From positions 14,029,115-14,093,114 of the forward strand of contig NC_087180.1 of the NCBI RefSeq assembly GCF_035594125.1: DNA of 64,000 nt. The letters run 5' to 3'. The notes under the pieces were generated by a model. That model searched no databases, was not told the DNA's origin, and saw only the letters and a program-made list of their open reading frames with translations. Origin of the DNA: Scylla paramamosain. Its lineage: Eukaryota > Arthropoda > Malacostraca > Decapoda > Portunidae. Positions 13,001-25,251 of this stretch are shown in pieces (position 1 is the first letter of the stretch; the number at the start of each line of letters is the position of its first letter). The position numbers and the translations under genes are program-made.

Positions 13001-13321
13001 GGAGGAGGAGGAGGAGGAGGAGGAGGAGGAGGAGCAAAAGGAACAGCAGGAAAGAGTAGGATGAGTTTTTTAGGAAGATGGAACAAAAGAAAAACAACAA
13101 CAACAAAAACAACAACAACAACAACAAAAACAACAACAACAACAAAAACAACAACAGCAACCACAACAAATACAAAAGGATTACAACAGAAAACCAAGCA
13201 GCAACAGACGTTTTGGTCGTTGCAAGGCTGTTTGGGATCTACTTCTTACTAGCTACAGGGCAAAGAGATAGAACAATAAAGCAGGAGGAGGAAGAGAAGA
13301 AGGAGGAGGAGGAGGAGGAGG
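13001..13321 (+). repeat. Trinucleotide cluster: (GAG)n, (CAA)n, (GAG)n
   Basis: GAG at 13001-13034, CAA with AAACAA interruptions at 13092-13170, GAG at 13281-13321, with short unique gaps. Frames give poly-Asn/Lys or poly-Val/Leu. Confidence 0.95.
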
Positions 13322-13826
<505 letters not shown>

Positions 13827-13828
<2 letters not shown>

Positions 13829-14352
13829 AAATGACCTACGCACGCGATGCTTCGAATTAAAACTTTGTCCATTATCAAGGAAGAGAGGGATTAGGGGAAG
13901 CCAATCTTACTCTATCCACCTCAACCGCCATCCAGGGATTGGCAGGCGAGGGAAGAGAGGGATAAAGGGGAATAACAACATAAAATAGCAGAAAGAGAAG
14001 GAAAATAAAGGATAAATAAGGACAATTGTGGGAAAAAAACGATAACAGGAAAGGGGAAATAAATAAGAAGAAGAGCAGAACTTAAAAGCATCCTTAGAAA
14101 GATGAAAATAACTCCAAGGAATGAGGATATATAGAAGACTGAGGCCAAGGAAGTGGGGGGAAAAGTAAAATGCAATAAAGATAGGTAAGAAATATAGCAA
14201 GGCAAGGAGAAAAGAATGACGGCGGGCGGGAAGGAGAGAGGGAGGAAATAAAGGAGGAACGGAGGCAATTCTTCGTCATTACAGCAAAGTTTTTTCTTCA
14301 TTACCTCAAGATATATAAGATTTTCTCCTTATTTGTGTCTCTCTAATAAGCA

Positions 14353-14356
<4 letters not shown>
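13827..14356 (+). other. Purine-rich unique sequence
   Basis: Mostly G/A with GAAGGAG and AAATAAAG words. The minus-strand Phe/Ser/Leu frame of about 126 codons is compositional. Confidence 0.6.
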
Positions 14357-14406
<50 letters not shown>

Positions 14407-14535
14407 TCGAAGCAAAAAGATATAAAAAATAATATCTACCTACATATCTATCCATCTAAGTACCTATCTTTCTGTGTATCTGTTCATTTATCTGTCTTTT
14501 ACATCTATCTGTCTGTCTGTCTGTCTATCTGTCTG
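14357..14535 (+). repeat. (CT)n and (TATC/TCTG)n arrays
   Basis: CT at 14357-14403, then degenerate CTATC/TCTG tetranucleotides at 14430-14535. Confidence 0.93.
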
Positions 14536-14670
14536 TACTGACATAAGAGGAGACGCAAAGAATCTCAAGAAAAACGTTTCAGTGAGAGTAACGTTTCCAG
14601 AACAAGTGTAAACATAAGCAGGAAGTAAACGAAGTCACGTGACGCCTAACTCTGCTGCGTCCGCATTTCC

Positions 14671-14673
<3 letters not shown>

Positions 14674-14735
<62 letters not shown>

Positions 14736-14832
14736 TCTGTGTTACATTACGAAGCATGAAAACTGACTTGTCACGTAGATATAAAAAAAAATGTTGATAG
14801 TTTATGTAAATGATGAGCGGAGGACGGTAAAC

Positions 14833-14870
<38 letters not shown>
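14674..14870 (+). repeat. Two (GA)n arrays
   Basis: GA at 14674-14733 and 14836-14870, separated by 102 bp of unique AT-rich sequence. Confidence 0.97.
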
Positions 14871-14873
<3 letters not shown>

Positions 14874-15230
14874 AGGAACCACACTCACAAGCAGTCATTG
14901 GAACCACTAGGCAGTCACCAGAACGGCCGCCAAATCACACAGCCCAGCCCTGCCACCACCTTCACGATGCTCCTGATAAGTGGTCGCGCCCAGATGGTGG
15001 TGTTCTGCGTGCGGGGAAATATAAGATGCCGTTGACTTTACTTGTGCTGTTTTTTTTTTGTTTTTTTTTGTGTTTTGTTTTTTTGTTTTTTTGTGTGGAA
15101 ATTACTGGATTTTTTCTTGCATGGAATTATTTTTTTTCTTTTCGCTCTTGCTCTTTTTCTTACTTTTCTTGTTATTGTTCTTGTCCTTGTTCTTTCTTCA
15201 TTTCCTTCTTTTTTTCTTTCTTTCCTTCTT
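14871..15230. other. Unique then T-rich sequence
   Basis: 14871-15020 is GC-mixed unique DNA. 15040-15230 is T-rich with many T runs. No gene seen. Confidence 0.5.
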
Positions 15231-15282
15231 TAGTAGTAGTCGTAGTAGTAGTAGCAACAGCAGCAGCAGCATTAGTAGCACC

Positions 15283-15317
<35 letters not shown>

Positions 15318-15371
15318 CAGCAGCACTAGTAGTAATAGCAGTAATAATAATAGCAGTAGTAGTAGAAGTAT
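15231..15371 (+). repeat. (AGT/AGC)n trinucleotide array
   Basis: AGT units interspersed with AGC and AAT units. Frames give poly-Ser, poly-Val or poly-Thr. Confidence 0.95.
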
Positions 15372-15623
15372 TGATAGATGTTTCCTTGAGGCATGACTTG
15401 TAATATACATATCCATTACCTCTGTGGAAACATAAATACTGAAACACTCGCATGCAGGTAAATTAATTAAAACACAATTATAACATAACACCAACCACCA
15501 CTACAACACCCACAAAACAACAGGGAAAACAACAACATGAGCAGCCACAACAATGCCAACAATCACATGCTGGATACAAAACTCCTTCCATTATTAATAA
15601 GCTCCTTGTCTTTTTTCCCTCAG

Positions 15624-15666
15624 GTGAGTGATGCAAGGACGGACAAGCGTGACTCTCAACACAGCG
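15624..15666 (+). CDS. Weak candidate 43-nt mini-exon
   Basis: A strong acceptor-like tract (T/C-rich, ending CCCTCAG at 15623) precedes a 43-nt segment that ends AGCG before GTAAGA, a consensus donor, at 15667. It is open in the frame reading VSDARTDKRDSQHSG. I recognise no family, and the phase cannot be tested without a partner exon. A pyrimidine-rich background makes chance acceptors common. Confidence 0.15.
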
Positions 15667-16440
15667 GTAAGACGAGGAGAGCCGGGAAGGGGAAGAGGGA
15701 GAGGGAGAGGGAGGAGAGAGTTAAGGGAAGGGAGGAGGAGAAGAACGTTCCAGCAAGGAGGAGAACGTTAAGGATATACAAGGAAGAGGTAAGAAGAGAG
15801 CGGAAGGAAAAAGCCCAGTCAAGAAAAATATGTACCTCATATTATGTGGTGGAAACAAGCTTTTGGGAAGTTAAGAACTGAAGAGGGACTGAGAGGAGAC
15901 TGGGAGGGAGGGAGGGACGGAGGGATATACAGGGGATAGGAGGGAAGGAGAGAAGAAGGAGGTAGAAAGCCAAGGTGAGAGCTGAGGGTCCTCCACTTGC
16001 TGGTGTAAAAGGAGGTGAAGATGGAGAAAAAGCTGAATTCTAGTTGTGAGGAAATAAAGGAAAAAGTCCCTTCAGCTGAGGTGTCTGAAGGAGGCGAGGG
16101 AACGTGGAGGGAGGTGAAGGGAAGCAGAGGTGGAAGAGAGAGGAGAGGAGAGGAGAGGAGAGGAGAGAAGAGAAGAGGAGAGGAGAGCAGAGAAAAGAGG
16201 AGAGAGGACTTGAAAGAAAACGTGTGGAGGGAGTGAAAGACGAGTATAATCAAAGAATATATTGAAGGAGAGGCAAACAGAGATACGGAAGAAGAGGAGA
16301 AGGAGGAGGAGGAGGAGAGGGAGAAATGAAGTCGAGGGGTAAGGGACACGAAAGTAGGAATGTAGGAGGAGAAAAGAAGCAGGAAAAAGGAGGAAGGAAG
16401 AGTTGAAGTGAAGGGATAGAGGGTCGAGAAGTTACATGAG
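15667..16440 (+). other. Polypurine-rich sequence with (GGAGA)n
   Basis: Long G/A-rich stretch. A pentanucleotide GGAGA array occupies about 16135-16195. The minus-strand frame of about 170 Ser/Leu/Pro-rich codons reflects this composition. Confidence 0.75.
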
Positions 16441-16981
16441 GGCTAAGAGTCTGATGGACGACACACGAAATTGAGTTTTTGTGTTGCTGAAGAGGACTTG
16501 AGGAATGTTGTGTTGCAGCTCGTTGTGTTCTGGAGTGGTGTGGTGTTGCTGCCGAGGCCTTTGTGTTTCTGCAACTTTGGGGGAAATGTTAAAAGGCGAC
16601 TGTTGAGTTCTCTTTCCTCGTTCTTTGAGTGCTGAGTCTCGAGTGTTCCTGAGAGTTGGAGTGTTGCTGTTGTGTTGTGTTGCATTATGTTGTCAAGGCG
16701 AGGAGGGTTCGTGAAGGTACTTGTGCTTGCAGGAATGTCAGCTTTAATGAATACCCAAAGAAGATTAGTTTACCTGGAATCATTAATGTTTCCAGGTATG
16801 AAGACGGCACAAAGACATTACTTCAGGAAAACTAAGCAAATATGCCCCATAAAAAAAAAAAAAAAATCTTAAACTTTACAATAACACGAAAAAAAAAAAA
16901 AACAAGAATATTCGCAATAAAGCACTCAGCTCAAAATATACAACAATATACATGAAATCAACTAAAGTATTTTTCGATGCT
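16441..16981. other. Unique sequence rich in GTTGTGTT words
   Basis: Plus-strand GTTG/GTGTTG words at 16500-16700 suggest a decayed simple repeat. 16850-16980 is A-rich. No gene recognised. Confidence 0.5.
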
Positions 16982-16987
16982 AATAAC

Positions 16988-17034
<47 letters not shown>
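16982..17034 (+). repeat. (AAT)n array
   Basis: About 17 AAT units. Confidence 0.97.
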
Positions 17035-17171
17035 GCCACTAAGGAAAATTAATAAGGACATATGTATGAATTAATTACACTCATAATGTCATTTCACGCT
17101 TGTTACATCCTTTTCCTTCAGCAAAAAAAATGTATAAGAGTGTTGTTAGTAATGTTAAAGACTTCATAATT

Positions 17172-17370
17172 TGTGTGTGTGTGTGTGTTTGTGTGTGGGA
17201 AAGTGTAGGATGAGCATGAGACCGAAGGAGGAGGACGAGGAGAAGAAGGAAGGGGAGGGAAGCAAAAGAAAAATGGAAGTAGGAAAGGGAAAGGAAAGAA
17301 AGAAGAGAAAGGGGAGTGTTGTAATATGAGCTAAATTAACAGAGAGAGAACAATTCCTGGACATATAATT

Positions 17371-17406
<36 letters not shown>

Positions 17407-17431
17407 CAGCACCAGCACCAGCACCAACACC
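17172..17431. repeat. (TG)n, purine tract, (AC)n and (CAGCAC)n
   Basis: TG at 17172-17197, a G/A tract at 17220-17320, AC at 17374-17405, then CAGCAC units to 17431. Confidence 0.9.
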
Positions 17432-17659
17432 GGCAATAGCAAGGCACACAACACATAACGCGCGGGAGCAAAAGCGAAGGCCCAATAACAGCTGGCGCGG
17501 GGCCGGTGATCCGACACAGCAGCGAGGCAACGTACCGACACGCCAACACACCAACACAGCGCAACACCCAACATTCCGGAAAACACAGCACAACGCGGCA
17601 CGACCATACGGATAAATAAAACTGCGTGATTTATAATGTCGATCTGTGCTAGCGTTTGC

Positions 17660-17670
17660 ATGTGTGTGTT

Positions 17671-17743
<73 letters not shown>
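17660..17743 (+). repeat. (TG)n with periodic TTTG interruptions
   Basis: TG array broken by single extra T residues every 10-20 bp, a higher-order pattern of the type (TG)4-8 TT. Confidence 0.95.
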
Positions 17744-18952
17744 ATGTTGCTTGATTACTTGATGAATGAAAGGCAATTAAGCACATTGCTATTATTAAAA
17801 CGAGACCTTGCAGTCGTGCATTCTTTATCAGAGTATTACGGCGGTAAATTGTAAATGAAATATCCAAACTAAACTGCCTGGATCCTGTTTGTCTCCAGCG
17901 CTGATATACGTATACATAATTTGAATCACTAACACACACAAAAAAAAAAAAAAAAAACACAAATTTGATGCATGAAAATAAACTACACGATATGCATTCA
18001 GATGAAGCTACACGAGTTCATGATAAATAAGAGTGAAGCCAACGTACTCATATGAAATTTTACGTGAACAGGGTGGAGTTGATATTGAATATGAATGTGA
18101 ATTGCTGTTTTTTTTTCTCTCTTTTTTTATTATTGACTGAACCTTATATATAGTGCACGGTTGTTGTTGTTGTTTTTCTTTTTATGTGAGTGTTTATCTG
18201 AGTTTTCTTTTTTTTTCCATTTAGTTTTGATACGTTTTTGTTTTATCTACATTCGCGTGAATTTGGTGTGACTGCTTAATTATTTTTTATTTGATTTTGT
18301 TTTTTGTTTGTTTTTTTGTTTTTTGCTTTACGATTGCGGTTCTGAAAGTTTTGTGACATTAATGGATCGTTCGGTGGCAGCAGTTGACAAATGTAACTGT
18401 TTTCCTCATATATTTTTTCCCCATTTTTTTCATCTTCTAATCCATTTCTTTTTCCCTCGTTTAACCCATTTTCTCTCGTATTTCTCTTATTCCCTAGCCC
18501 GCTCCTTTTATCTCCTTTTACTCCATCTTCACGTCCTTCACAATCTAACACTAACCACTAAACACCTCCTTTACATCTTCCTTCTACTCCTCCACCTCCA
18601 CCTCCACCTCCCCACCTAACACTTTTCCTTAATATCCAGTTTTCCTCCTCCACCAGTAACCTACAAAACACCTCAAACTTTCTCTTACGTACAAATAACG
18701 ACCTTGAAACACACGCCCATAGGTTCCATTATTCCATACACGCTCGTAATTCACGCTTAGGGGAGATTTATTTGCATTTATTGATTCCTTCGCACCACTT
18801 GTCTGTTTCCACACCATTATTCACTTTTTAATGGAGTAGAACGAACCAATTGGCAGTGTTTTTGTTCGCGTCGGATCTGATTTTGTCATTAGTAGTCTTA
18901 AGGATTTTTTTTCTCTCTTAGTGTCAATGTCTTAGTGTTGAAATGAAGCTTC

Positions 18953-18956
<4 letters not shown>
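17744..18956. other. AT-rich unique sequence
   Basis: T-rich at 18100-18450 with many T runs, C/T-rich at 18480-18660. No conserved frame, splice-bounded exon or RNA gene recognised. Confidence 0.5.
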
Positions 18957-18983
<27 letters not shown>

Positions 18984-19084
18984 TTAAATGTTCATACAAC
19001 CTTCATCCTATAATCAACTTTAAAAAAAAGGCTCGAAAAAGCAGCTATATTTGAAATACAGGTAAATATGCGGACAGATTAGAA

Positions 19085-19121
<37 letters not shown>
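18957..19121 (+). repeat. Two (TG)n arrays
   Basis: TG at 18957-18979 and 19088-19121. Confidence 0.95.
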
Positions 19122-19124
<3 letters not shown>

Positions 19125-19984
19125 AGTATCCTGTGCCTGGTATTCATTATATCCCCACAGCAGCAAGATACAATTAACCCAAGAGAGCATCCAGTAACCT
19201 CGCGTCCCCCACAACAGGCCGCGGTTCCCCCCTTCCCCCCTCCACGCGGCTCCCAGGTGGTGGAAAGTTCCTCTTATCTAATGGGCAGAGTTTGAAAGGG
19301 TTTCGGCACCAGCGGGATAGTTTATTAGGGGGGGCAACTTGAGGAGAGACAGAAACAGAGAGTAGGAGAGTGAGTGTGTGTATCTGTGGCGCGGCGAGGG
19401 AGAGATGGTGAGAGTGAGGAGAATTGACAAAGAGATGGAGCAGGAGGGAGGTTACTGAGTGATGTGACTTGTATATGCCAGACTTGATCCTTACGTTGCT
19501 ACTGCTTCCTTCCTCCCTGTCTTGCAGATATCTTGACCACTTATTTTAGGTATACAGTACCAGGAAATTGTTAGGTAATTTTCGGAAAAAGACTTTTTCC
19601 TTATAACCTTTCTTTCTGCTTTTGCGCTGCCACGACGCTTCCCTTTACCATCTGGAAGTGACAAGAAATGAAGCTCTAAGATGTGAAGAAGTCAAGAGGG
19701 TTACAAATGTAGGTTTAATAGTTATTGTAAGAAGTCATAGAAGATTTAAAACAAGAACAGATCCTTATTTCCTTACTAATCAGGTGGAGCCACAGTGAAG
19801 CCTGAGAGGTGTGGAAGTGAGGATGGAATGCAGGGCCGAGGTTTACATCTGTTCCTATATTTTATTGGGAAACTGTCGCCTGGAGTTTGGGATGAGGTCT
19901 TCCTACTCTACTGCTCCATATCTTGTTAATGTTACGACCTCATTCCTTAAGAGTTAGAGGAAAGAGTTTGAGAGTGTCGTAATT
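19122..19984. other. Unique sequence with one strong acceptor-like site
   Basis: Mixed composition, including a C-rich patch at 19205-19250. A splice-acceptor-like tract ends CTTGCAG at 19527, but the sequence after it is open for only about 15 codons in one frame. No gene model. Confidence 0.45.
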
Positions 19985-20310
19985 GTGTCATTGTCATTGT
20001 TATAACTGTCATTGTCATTGTCATAATTGTGTCATTGTCATTGTCATAATTGTCATTGTCATAATTGTCATTGTCATTGTCATAATTGTCATTGTCATTG
20101 TCATACTTTTACCATTGTCATTGTCGTAATTGTGTCAGTCATTGTCATAATTGCGTCATTGTCACAGTCGTGTCATTGTTACAATTGTCAGTCACAATTG
20201 TTTCGTCGTCACAATTCTGTCATTGTCTGAATTGTGTCATTGCCTTAATTGTGTCATTGTCACAGTTCTGTCTGTCACAATTCTGTCATTGTCAGAATTG
20301 TGTCATTGTC
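19985..20310 (+). repeat. (TTGTCA)n / TTGTCATAATTG minisatellite
   Basis: About 325 bp of the hexamer TTGTCA mixed with AATTGTGTCA units. The order of 6-bp and 12-15-bp units is irregular, and the array decays toward 20310. Frames give Cys/His/Asn or Ser/Leu repeats by chance. Confidence 0.95.
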
Positions 20311-21369
20311 ATTCATATTCTCAAATTCATGAATATGAATTTCATCTCTTACATCTGGACTGTCAGAACTCTTCTCATTAGAAACCTGGAGCTAAGGTGG
20401 CTTTCTTTCAATTATGTCGAGGTCTTTAAGTGCATTTCCTTGTGCACATCAACTGGAGGAAAGGAGGGTGGTGTCCGCGTGACCTCAAAGCAAAGTTTAT
20501 AAAAAAGGAAGCACCTCTGATGTTGTCCGGCGGCGACGCTCGACTTTGATGTTAAGAGAAGTGGAAACGAAGGAGTTGGGGGAAGAGGAAGAGGAGGGGG
20601 AAGAAGTGGAGGAGGAGGAACACAAATTTACACAAAGGAAGAACGTACAGTAGCTACCTGTTGGTTTTTAAAAGGCACTTTCTGAGGACGAGGACAAGAA
20701 CGTGGAGGAGAAGGAAGATCACATAGGATCACAAAGGAAAAACTAACTTTTTTTTACTAATATAAAGTAAGAAACAGGACAGCGAAGGAGAAAGAGGAGG
20801 AAGAAAGAGAAAACCAGGACAGAGTGATGCCCCAGTGCCTCCCAAGCTCAGGTGGTACAAGTAGAACGTAGACTAACTTATCTTAACTCCTTCCACTGAG
20901 AGTCTCTCGCCGCCACGTGATGCAAATGACTCACATTAACACCATGAATTTTGTTACTGTCCCGCTAAAAAAGCTGACTAAAACTAAACTGCATGATTCA
21001 CTTGGCACGCTTTTCTTTCACTGTGTAATGAAGAATGAATGAAATATAAAACTTGAAATTAAATTGTACAAGAATGTAAAGAATAAGTAGTACCTTAAAG
21101 AGTCTTATAAATTTTGCAGTTAAATGATCACTTTTATCTTTGTGAGAAAATAGAACACTCACAAAATACGAGTAAGAAAACAGTTCTAAGTTCATGCATA
21201 GCTAGAGGAAAATTTAAATCTGAAACGGAATATGAAACGAAATAGAAAAGAAAGTAAATACAAAAACGAACATGAAGAAGAAAAAAAACAGTTCCATCCC
21301 ATGACACAGAAAATCTAGAATTAAAAAAAAAAAAAAGAAAACATAGATTAAGTGAAACAAAGTAAAAAA
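20311..21369. other. Unique sequence, partly purine-rich
   Basis: 20540-20820 is G/A-rich with GGAGGAGG words and three similar GAAGGAxxACA phrases. 20950-21369 is A-rich. No gene recognised. Confidence 0.5.
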
Positions 21370-21645
21370 AAAAAGAAAGAAATAAACCCCATATCATACA
21401 TAATAAAAGAATAACCCAAGAAAAGAAGACAAAACGAAACGGAAAGAAAATAGAAGACGTAAACAAAAAGAAAAAGAAAGAGAAGAAAATCAACCCGACA
21501 CACAAGACAAGACTGCACACTTAGAAAAGAAACAAAACACGGAGAAAATAAAATAAAAAAGAACAAAGAAAATAAAAATTAATCCAACGCATAATAGACA
21601 ATACGCCACACTCGGAAAGGAAACAAAACGAAACAAACAAGTAAA
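21370..21645 (+). repeat. Diverged tandem repeat, unit about 90-110 bp
   Basis: A segment containing GACAAnACnnCACACT, then GAAAnGAAACAAAACG, is clear at 21506 and again at 21597 (period 91), with a weaker related copy at about 21390-21440. All are A-rich. Confidence 0.55.
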
Positions 21646-21949
21646 AACCTACGCAACAAAAGCAGAGGAGCGGCGCGGAGGGCTCCCTGGAGGACAAGAC
21701 AGTTCCCGAGGTTAATGCGCCGCGAAAAAGCCATTCCTCTCCTTAGGACCCGGATCAAAGGCTACTTAAGGAGAGAACTGAAGGAGACAGAAGGGATTGG
21801 GAAGAGATCATTTAGGATACGTTTTTTATCTCCCTTTGTAACCTCGCCGAGCAGCTCAAAGGCATTGGGTGGATTATAATATTGAGGAATAAAGTTGAGC
21901 TATGGGAATTTAACCCTTTCCTACCGAATGATTTTTTTCTCATAATCTC
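21646..21949. other. Unique sequence next to inverted-repeat element
   Basis: GC-mixed at 21660-21760. A second TTTAACCCTTTC end-like word at about 21910 lies 40 bp before the element end at 21950. Confidence 0.5.
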
Positions 21950-22302
21950 TTAACCCTTTCACTGTGACACGAAATAATTAACAACACCAGAATTAATGCA
22001 TGAATTCTTCATACGCGTCTATAAGAAAGAAGAGGGTGAAAAAGAATGGATTTTGCAATTTTTAGCCAGTGTAAAGCTTGGAGGTGGCTTTAGAACAAGT
22101 AAAGATGTCTCAGAGTGATCAGCAATTAAGGAAAGATGTGTCAAATAGCAGCCAGACATTTTTTTTCTTTCATGTTTTTGTACTGTAGTCTTTTCAATAT
22201 TCAGGTTTGGAAATCAGTCACATACGGTCTCTCTTTTCTGTGTCCATGCAATGTTTTTTATAGTTTCCTAAAATTACTTGACCTTAACACTAAAGGGATT
22301 AA
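21950..22302. mobile_element. Candidate non-autonomous TIR element, family 2 (about 353 bp)
   Basis: The left end reads TTAACCCTTTCACTGTGACA. The complement of the right end reads TTAATCCCTTTAGTGTTAAG. These are imperfect terminal inverted repeats of about 18 bp. The interior is AT-rich and non-coding. From general knowledge, TTAACCCTTT ends are common on dispersed elements in crustacean genomes; no second copy is in this window. A target-site duplication is not clear. Confidence 0.5.
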
Positions 22303-23077
22303 TGAAAGAAGCTACATGCTTTTGTGGAAAACTTTCAAGATCATGCGCAATGGTTCTATAATTTCGTAAATATGGAGTTTTAAAGATAACAACCTAGGAA
22401 ATATGAAAAAAGAATGCCTCCTAGTAATTAAATTGCTTTTGAATATGATGTTCACTTTTTTATTGCGGCAGTTGTCCTTTGTTAAAACTCGTATCACTGT
22501 AAGAATAGTTTGCATGGACACTGATAAAAAAGAGAGAAAACAGGTTGATTTTGTCTTTTCCTTACCCATAGAGCTGTACAAGAGACTTTTAAAAAAAATG
22601 TTCAAAGAGTTGTAGATGATTATGGGAAATTTTATCCAGCAGTGAAAGAATTAAGCAATTTCTTACCACCCTTTGAAATTCCGCTCGATGTTTTCTTAAA
22701 GGCGATTAATGTTTTCTAAATAAGGAACTTTTAAGATTCTGATTGATGGTTTTGCAATTAAGATGGATTATTTTTTTATACGAGGAGCTTAAAAGATTCC
22801 CTTTAAAGGTTGTCAAGGGAATACATAAACTTGTGCTAAAGGATCTTGTTAGTTAAGTTGAATATTACTTTAACAAATGAGGTCTTTACCCTTCCTTTCT
22901 TTCGAGGCGTTACTGACCAGCTGGTAAAGGGACCATTTCCCTTCACGCCACTCCTGAGTACGTGATTGGTGACAGTGCGGAAGGGTATGGGTGATGGTAG
23001 GCGTAGAATGTTGGTGGAGAGGATTGTCTGTCAACAGAATCTGAACATTTAACATTATACCTTTAGTAATACTACAT
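22303..23077. other. AT-rich unique sequence
   Basis: A plus-strand frame at 22403-22615 is unusually non-repetitive (Lys/Leu-rich, about 70 codons) but matches nothing I know and has stops soon after. Confidence 0.5.
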
Positions 23078-23270
23078 GGAGGGGCGGCAGCGGCGGCGGT
23101 AGTGGTAGTGGTGGTGGTGGTGGTGGTGGTGGTAGTAGTAGTAGTAGTAGTTGTAGTAGTAGTAGTAGTAGTAACAGCAGAAGTAGTAGCAGTAATAGCA
23201 GCAGCAGAAATAATAGTAAAAATTATAACAACCACAACAACAACAACAACAACAGCATAAAAAAACACCA
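23078..23270 (+). repeat. Compound trinucleotide array (GGC)(GGT)(AGT)(AAC)
   Basis: GGC/GGT, then AGT/AGC, then CAA/CAC units over about 190 bp. The minus-strand open frame is poly-Val/Thr/Cys and compositional. Confidence 0.95.
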
Positions 23271-23616
23271 GCAACACCATCACCACCATCATCACTCACA
23301 ATAAAACGTACAGAAAACCAGAAGAAAACACACAACAAAGCACAACACACAAACAAAACTCCCAAACCCATCACAACATGGCAGGCAGAAACACGACAAG
23401 TGACCAAGAATTTACACATTTATACGAAAAGAGAAGAGAAGAAAAGAGAAAAGAAGACGGGTCCATCTGCCTCGCCCTGGTTTGTGCGGCCTGGGAACTT
23501 ATGCAAATATCCTCTAAAGTCTGTGGGAAACTTTTTTCTTGTGACCTGACCGACACATGACAGTCACGACACCTTAACTTAGACGCAGCAAGCAAAGGTC
23601 AACGTTGAGGGATTTT

Positions 23617-23620
<4 letters not shown>
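23271..23620. other. A/C-rich then unique sequence
   Basis: 23270-23400 is A/C-rich with CACAACA words. 23440-23600 is unique. No gene recognised. Confidence 0.5.
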
Positions 23621-23714
<94 letters not shown>

Positions 23715-23809
23715 TCGATGTTTTATGCTCTCCGATTTTTCACAGTAAAAATTGTATATTCTACCGATTTTATTTCCCACATGTCATTCGTTTTCTTCAG
23801 TATATGGTT

Positions 23810-23877
<68 letters not shown>
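23621..23877 (+). repeat. Two (CT)n arrays
   Basis: CT at 23621-23710 and 23812-23877, same orientation, 101 bp apart. Confidence 0.98.
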
Positions 23878-23879
<2 letters not shown>

Positions 23880-24505
23880 GAAATGTAGTGAGATTTAATG
23901 AGTTCTTGAGAATACATTAACTGCATGTGCTGCGTTTATTAGATTCAGTGGTATAAAATGCACGAGGTATTGGGAGAGTGAATTAAACTTTGCATTGGAT
24001 ACTCCGTCTTCAGGTTATTGGGATAAACGTATTGTGTAGCAAGGTGAAGCGCCAGGAGAAATATTGGTTTATAACGAAGGTATCTGCAGAATTTTTTTTT
24101 TCTTTTAAGGATGTTACCCAAGGACTCTCGGACACAAAAACATGAAAAGCTAAAGATAATACAAAGTGGAAAAAAACTGAAGGGAACAGAAAAAAATAAA
24201 TACTCAAAAAAAAAAAAATCTGGGAGAGAAAGAGAAGAGAAATTTAGGAAAGAAAATGAGATAGAGGAATTGTATTATTCTCACCCTCTTCCTCACTCTT
24301 TCTAGTACCTCTCCATGTTCCTGCCCTCCTGCCACTCGTAAACACCGCGACACACAAACTCCAAAAGTGCTCCCGACTTTTGAGAGCGCAGGGGGAGCGG
24401 CGCCGATAGGGAGGCGTTGCAAGTCTTGAAATCAGAAACTGTAATGAAATTTGGCTGCATGTCGCCTGTTCGGAGGAGTGACACTGGGGGTAAGGGTACA
24501 AGTGA

Positions 24506-24507
<2 letters not shown>
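23878..24507. other. Unique sequence, no gene seen
   Basis: A-rich at 24120-24260. GC-mixed at 24300-24480 with a short non-repetitive minus-strand frame of about 60 codons that I cannot assign. Confidence 0.45.
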
Positions 24508-24575
<68 letters not shown>

Positions 24576-24625
24576 GAGGAATGTTGTAAAGGACAGCAGT
24601 CAGTCTATGTACTAGTTTCACAGAC

Positions 24626-24711
<86 letters not shown>

Positions 24712-24764
24712 GCACCCGTGTGGAGATGCAAAACGACTTCACTCCACAAAAGAGAGAGCAAGAC

Positions 24765-24831
<67 letters not shown>
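24508..24831. repeat. Opposed (GA)n and (CT)n arrays followed by (AC)n
   Basis: GA at 24508-24572 faces CT at 24629-24707 across 56 bp, a hairpin-capable arrangement. AC follows at 24769-24831. Confidence 0.97.
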
Positions 24832-24832
<1 letters not shown>

Positions 24833-25165
24833 AGGTCTGCCTCCCCTTCGCGTGCTGTCCAATCCAAAGAGGCGAGAACAGTATCTGCTGGAATGTTCGT
24901 ATCAGACGTCACTCTCAGACTTGCCGTGGACACAAGTTTTTCTTCTCGGAGTTTGAATTCAACTACGCGACGACGGGGGAGGCGAGGGGAGGAACGGAGA
25001 GAGGAGAAGGGACGGGGAGAGTCAGGGAAGGGATGGAAGGTAAGAATAGGGAAGCATAGGGAGAGGAAAAGAGTGGAAAAAGTAGAGGTTTGAGTCAACA
25101 ATGGAATATATTACCGATTTCTATTTCGTTGGAAAATATATATATGAAAGTTTGTGCTGCTCCCA

Positions 25166-25168
<3 letters not shown>
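24832..25168. other. Unique sequence, GA-rich at 24975-25090
   Basis: No gene recognised. The sequence around 24840-24980 is non-repetitive on both strands. Confidence 0.45.

Positions 25169-25248
<80 letters not shown>
25169..25248 (+). repeat. (GA)n microsatellite
   Basis: Pure array of 80 bp. Confidence 0.98.

Positions 25249-25251
<3 letters not shown>

Noticed and set aside
19506..19573. Strong splice-acceptor-like tract before a short open segment
   Set aside because: The downstream frame closes within about 15 codons, and T/C-rich tracts ending in CAG are frequent here.
22403..22615. 70-codon non-repetitive plus-strand frame
   Set aside because: AT-rich, no known motif, no splice-bounded context, and stops follow immediately in all frames.
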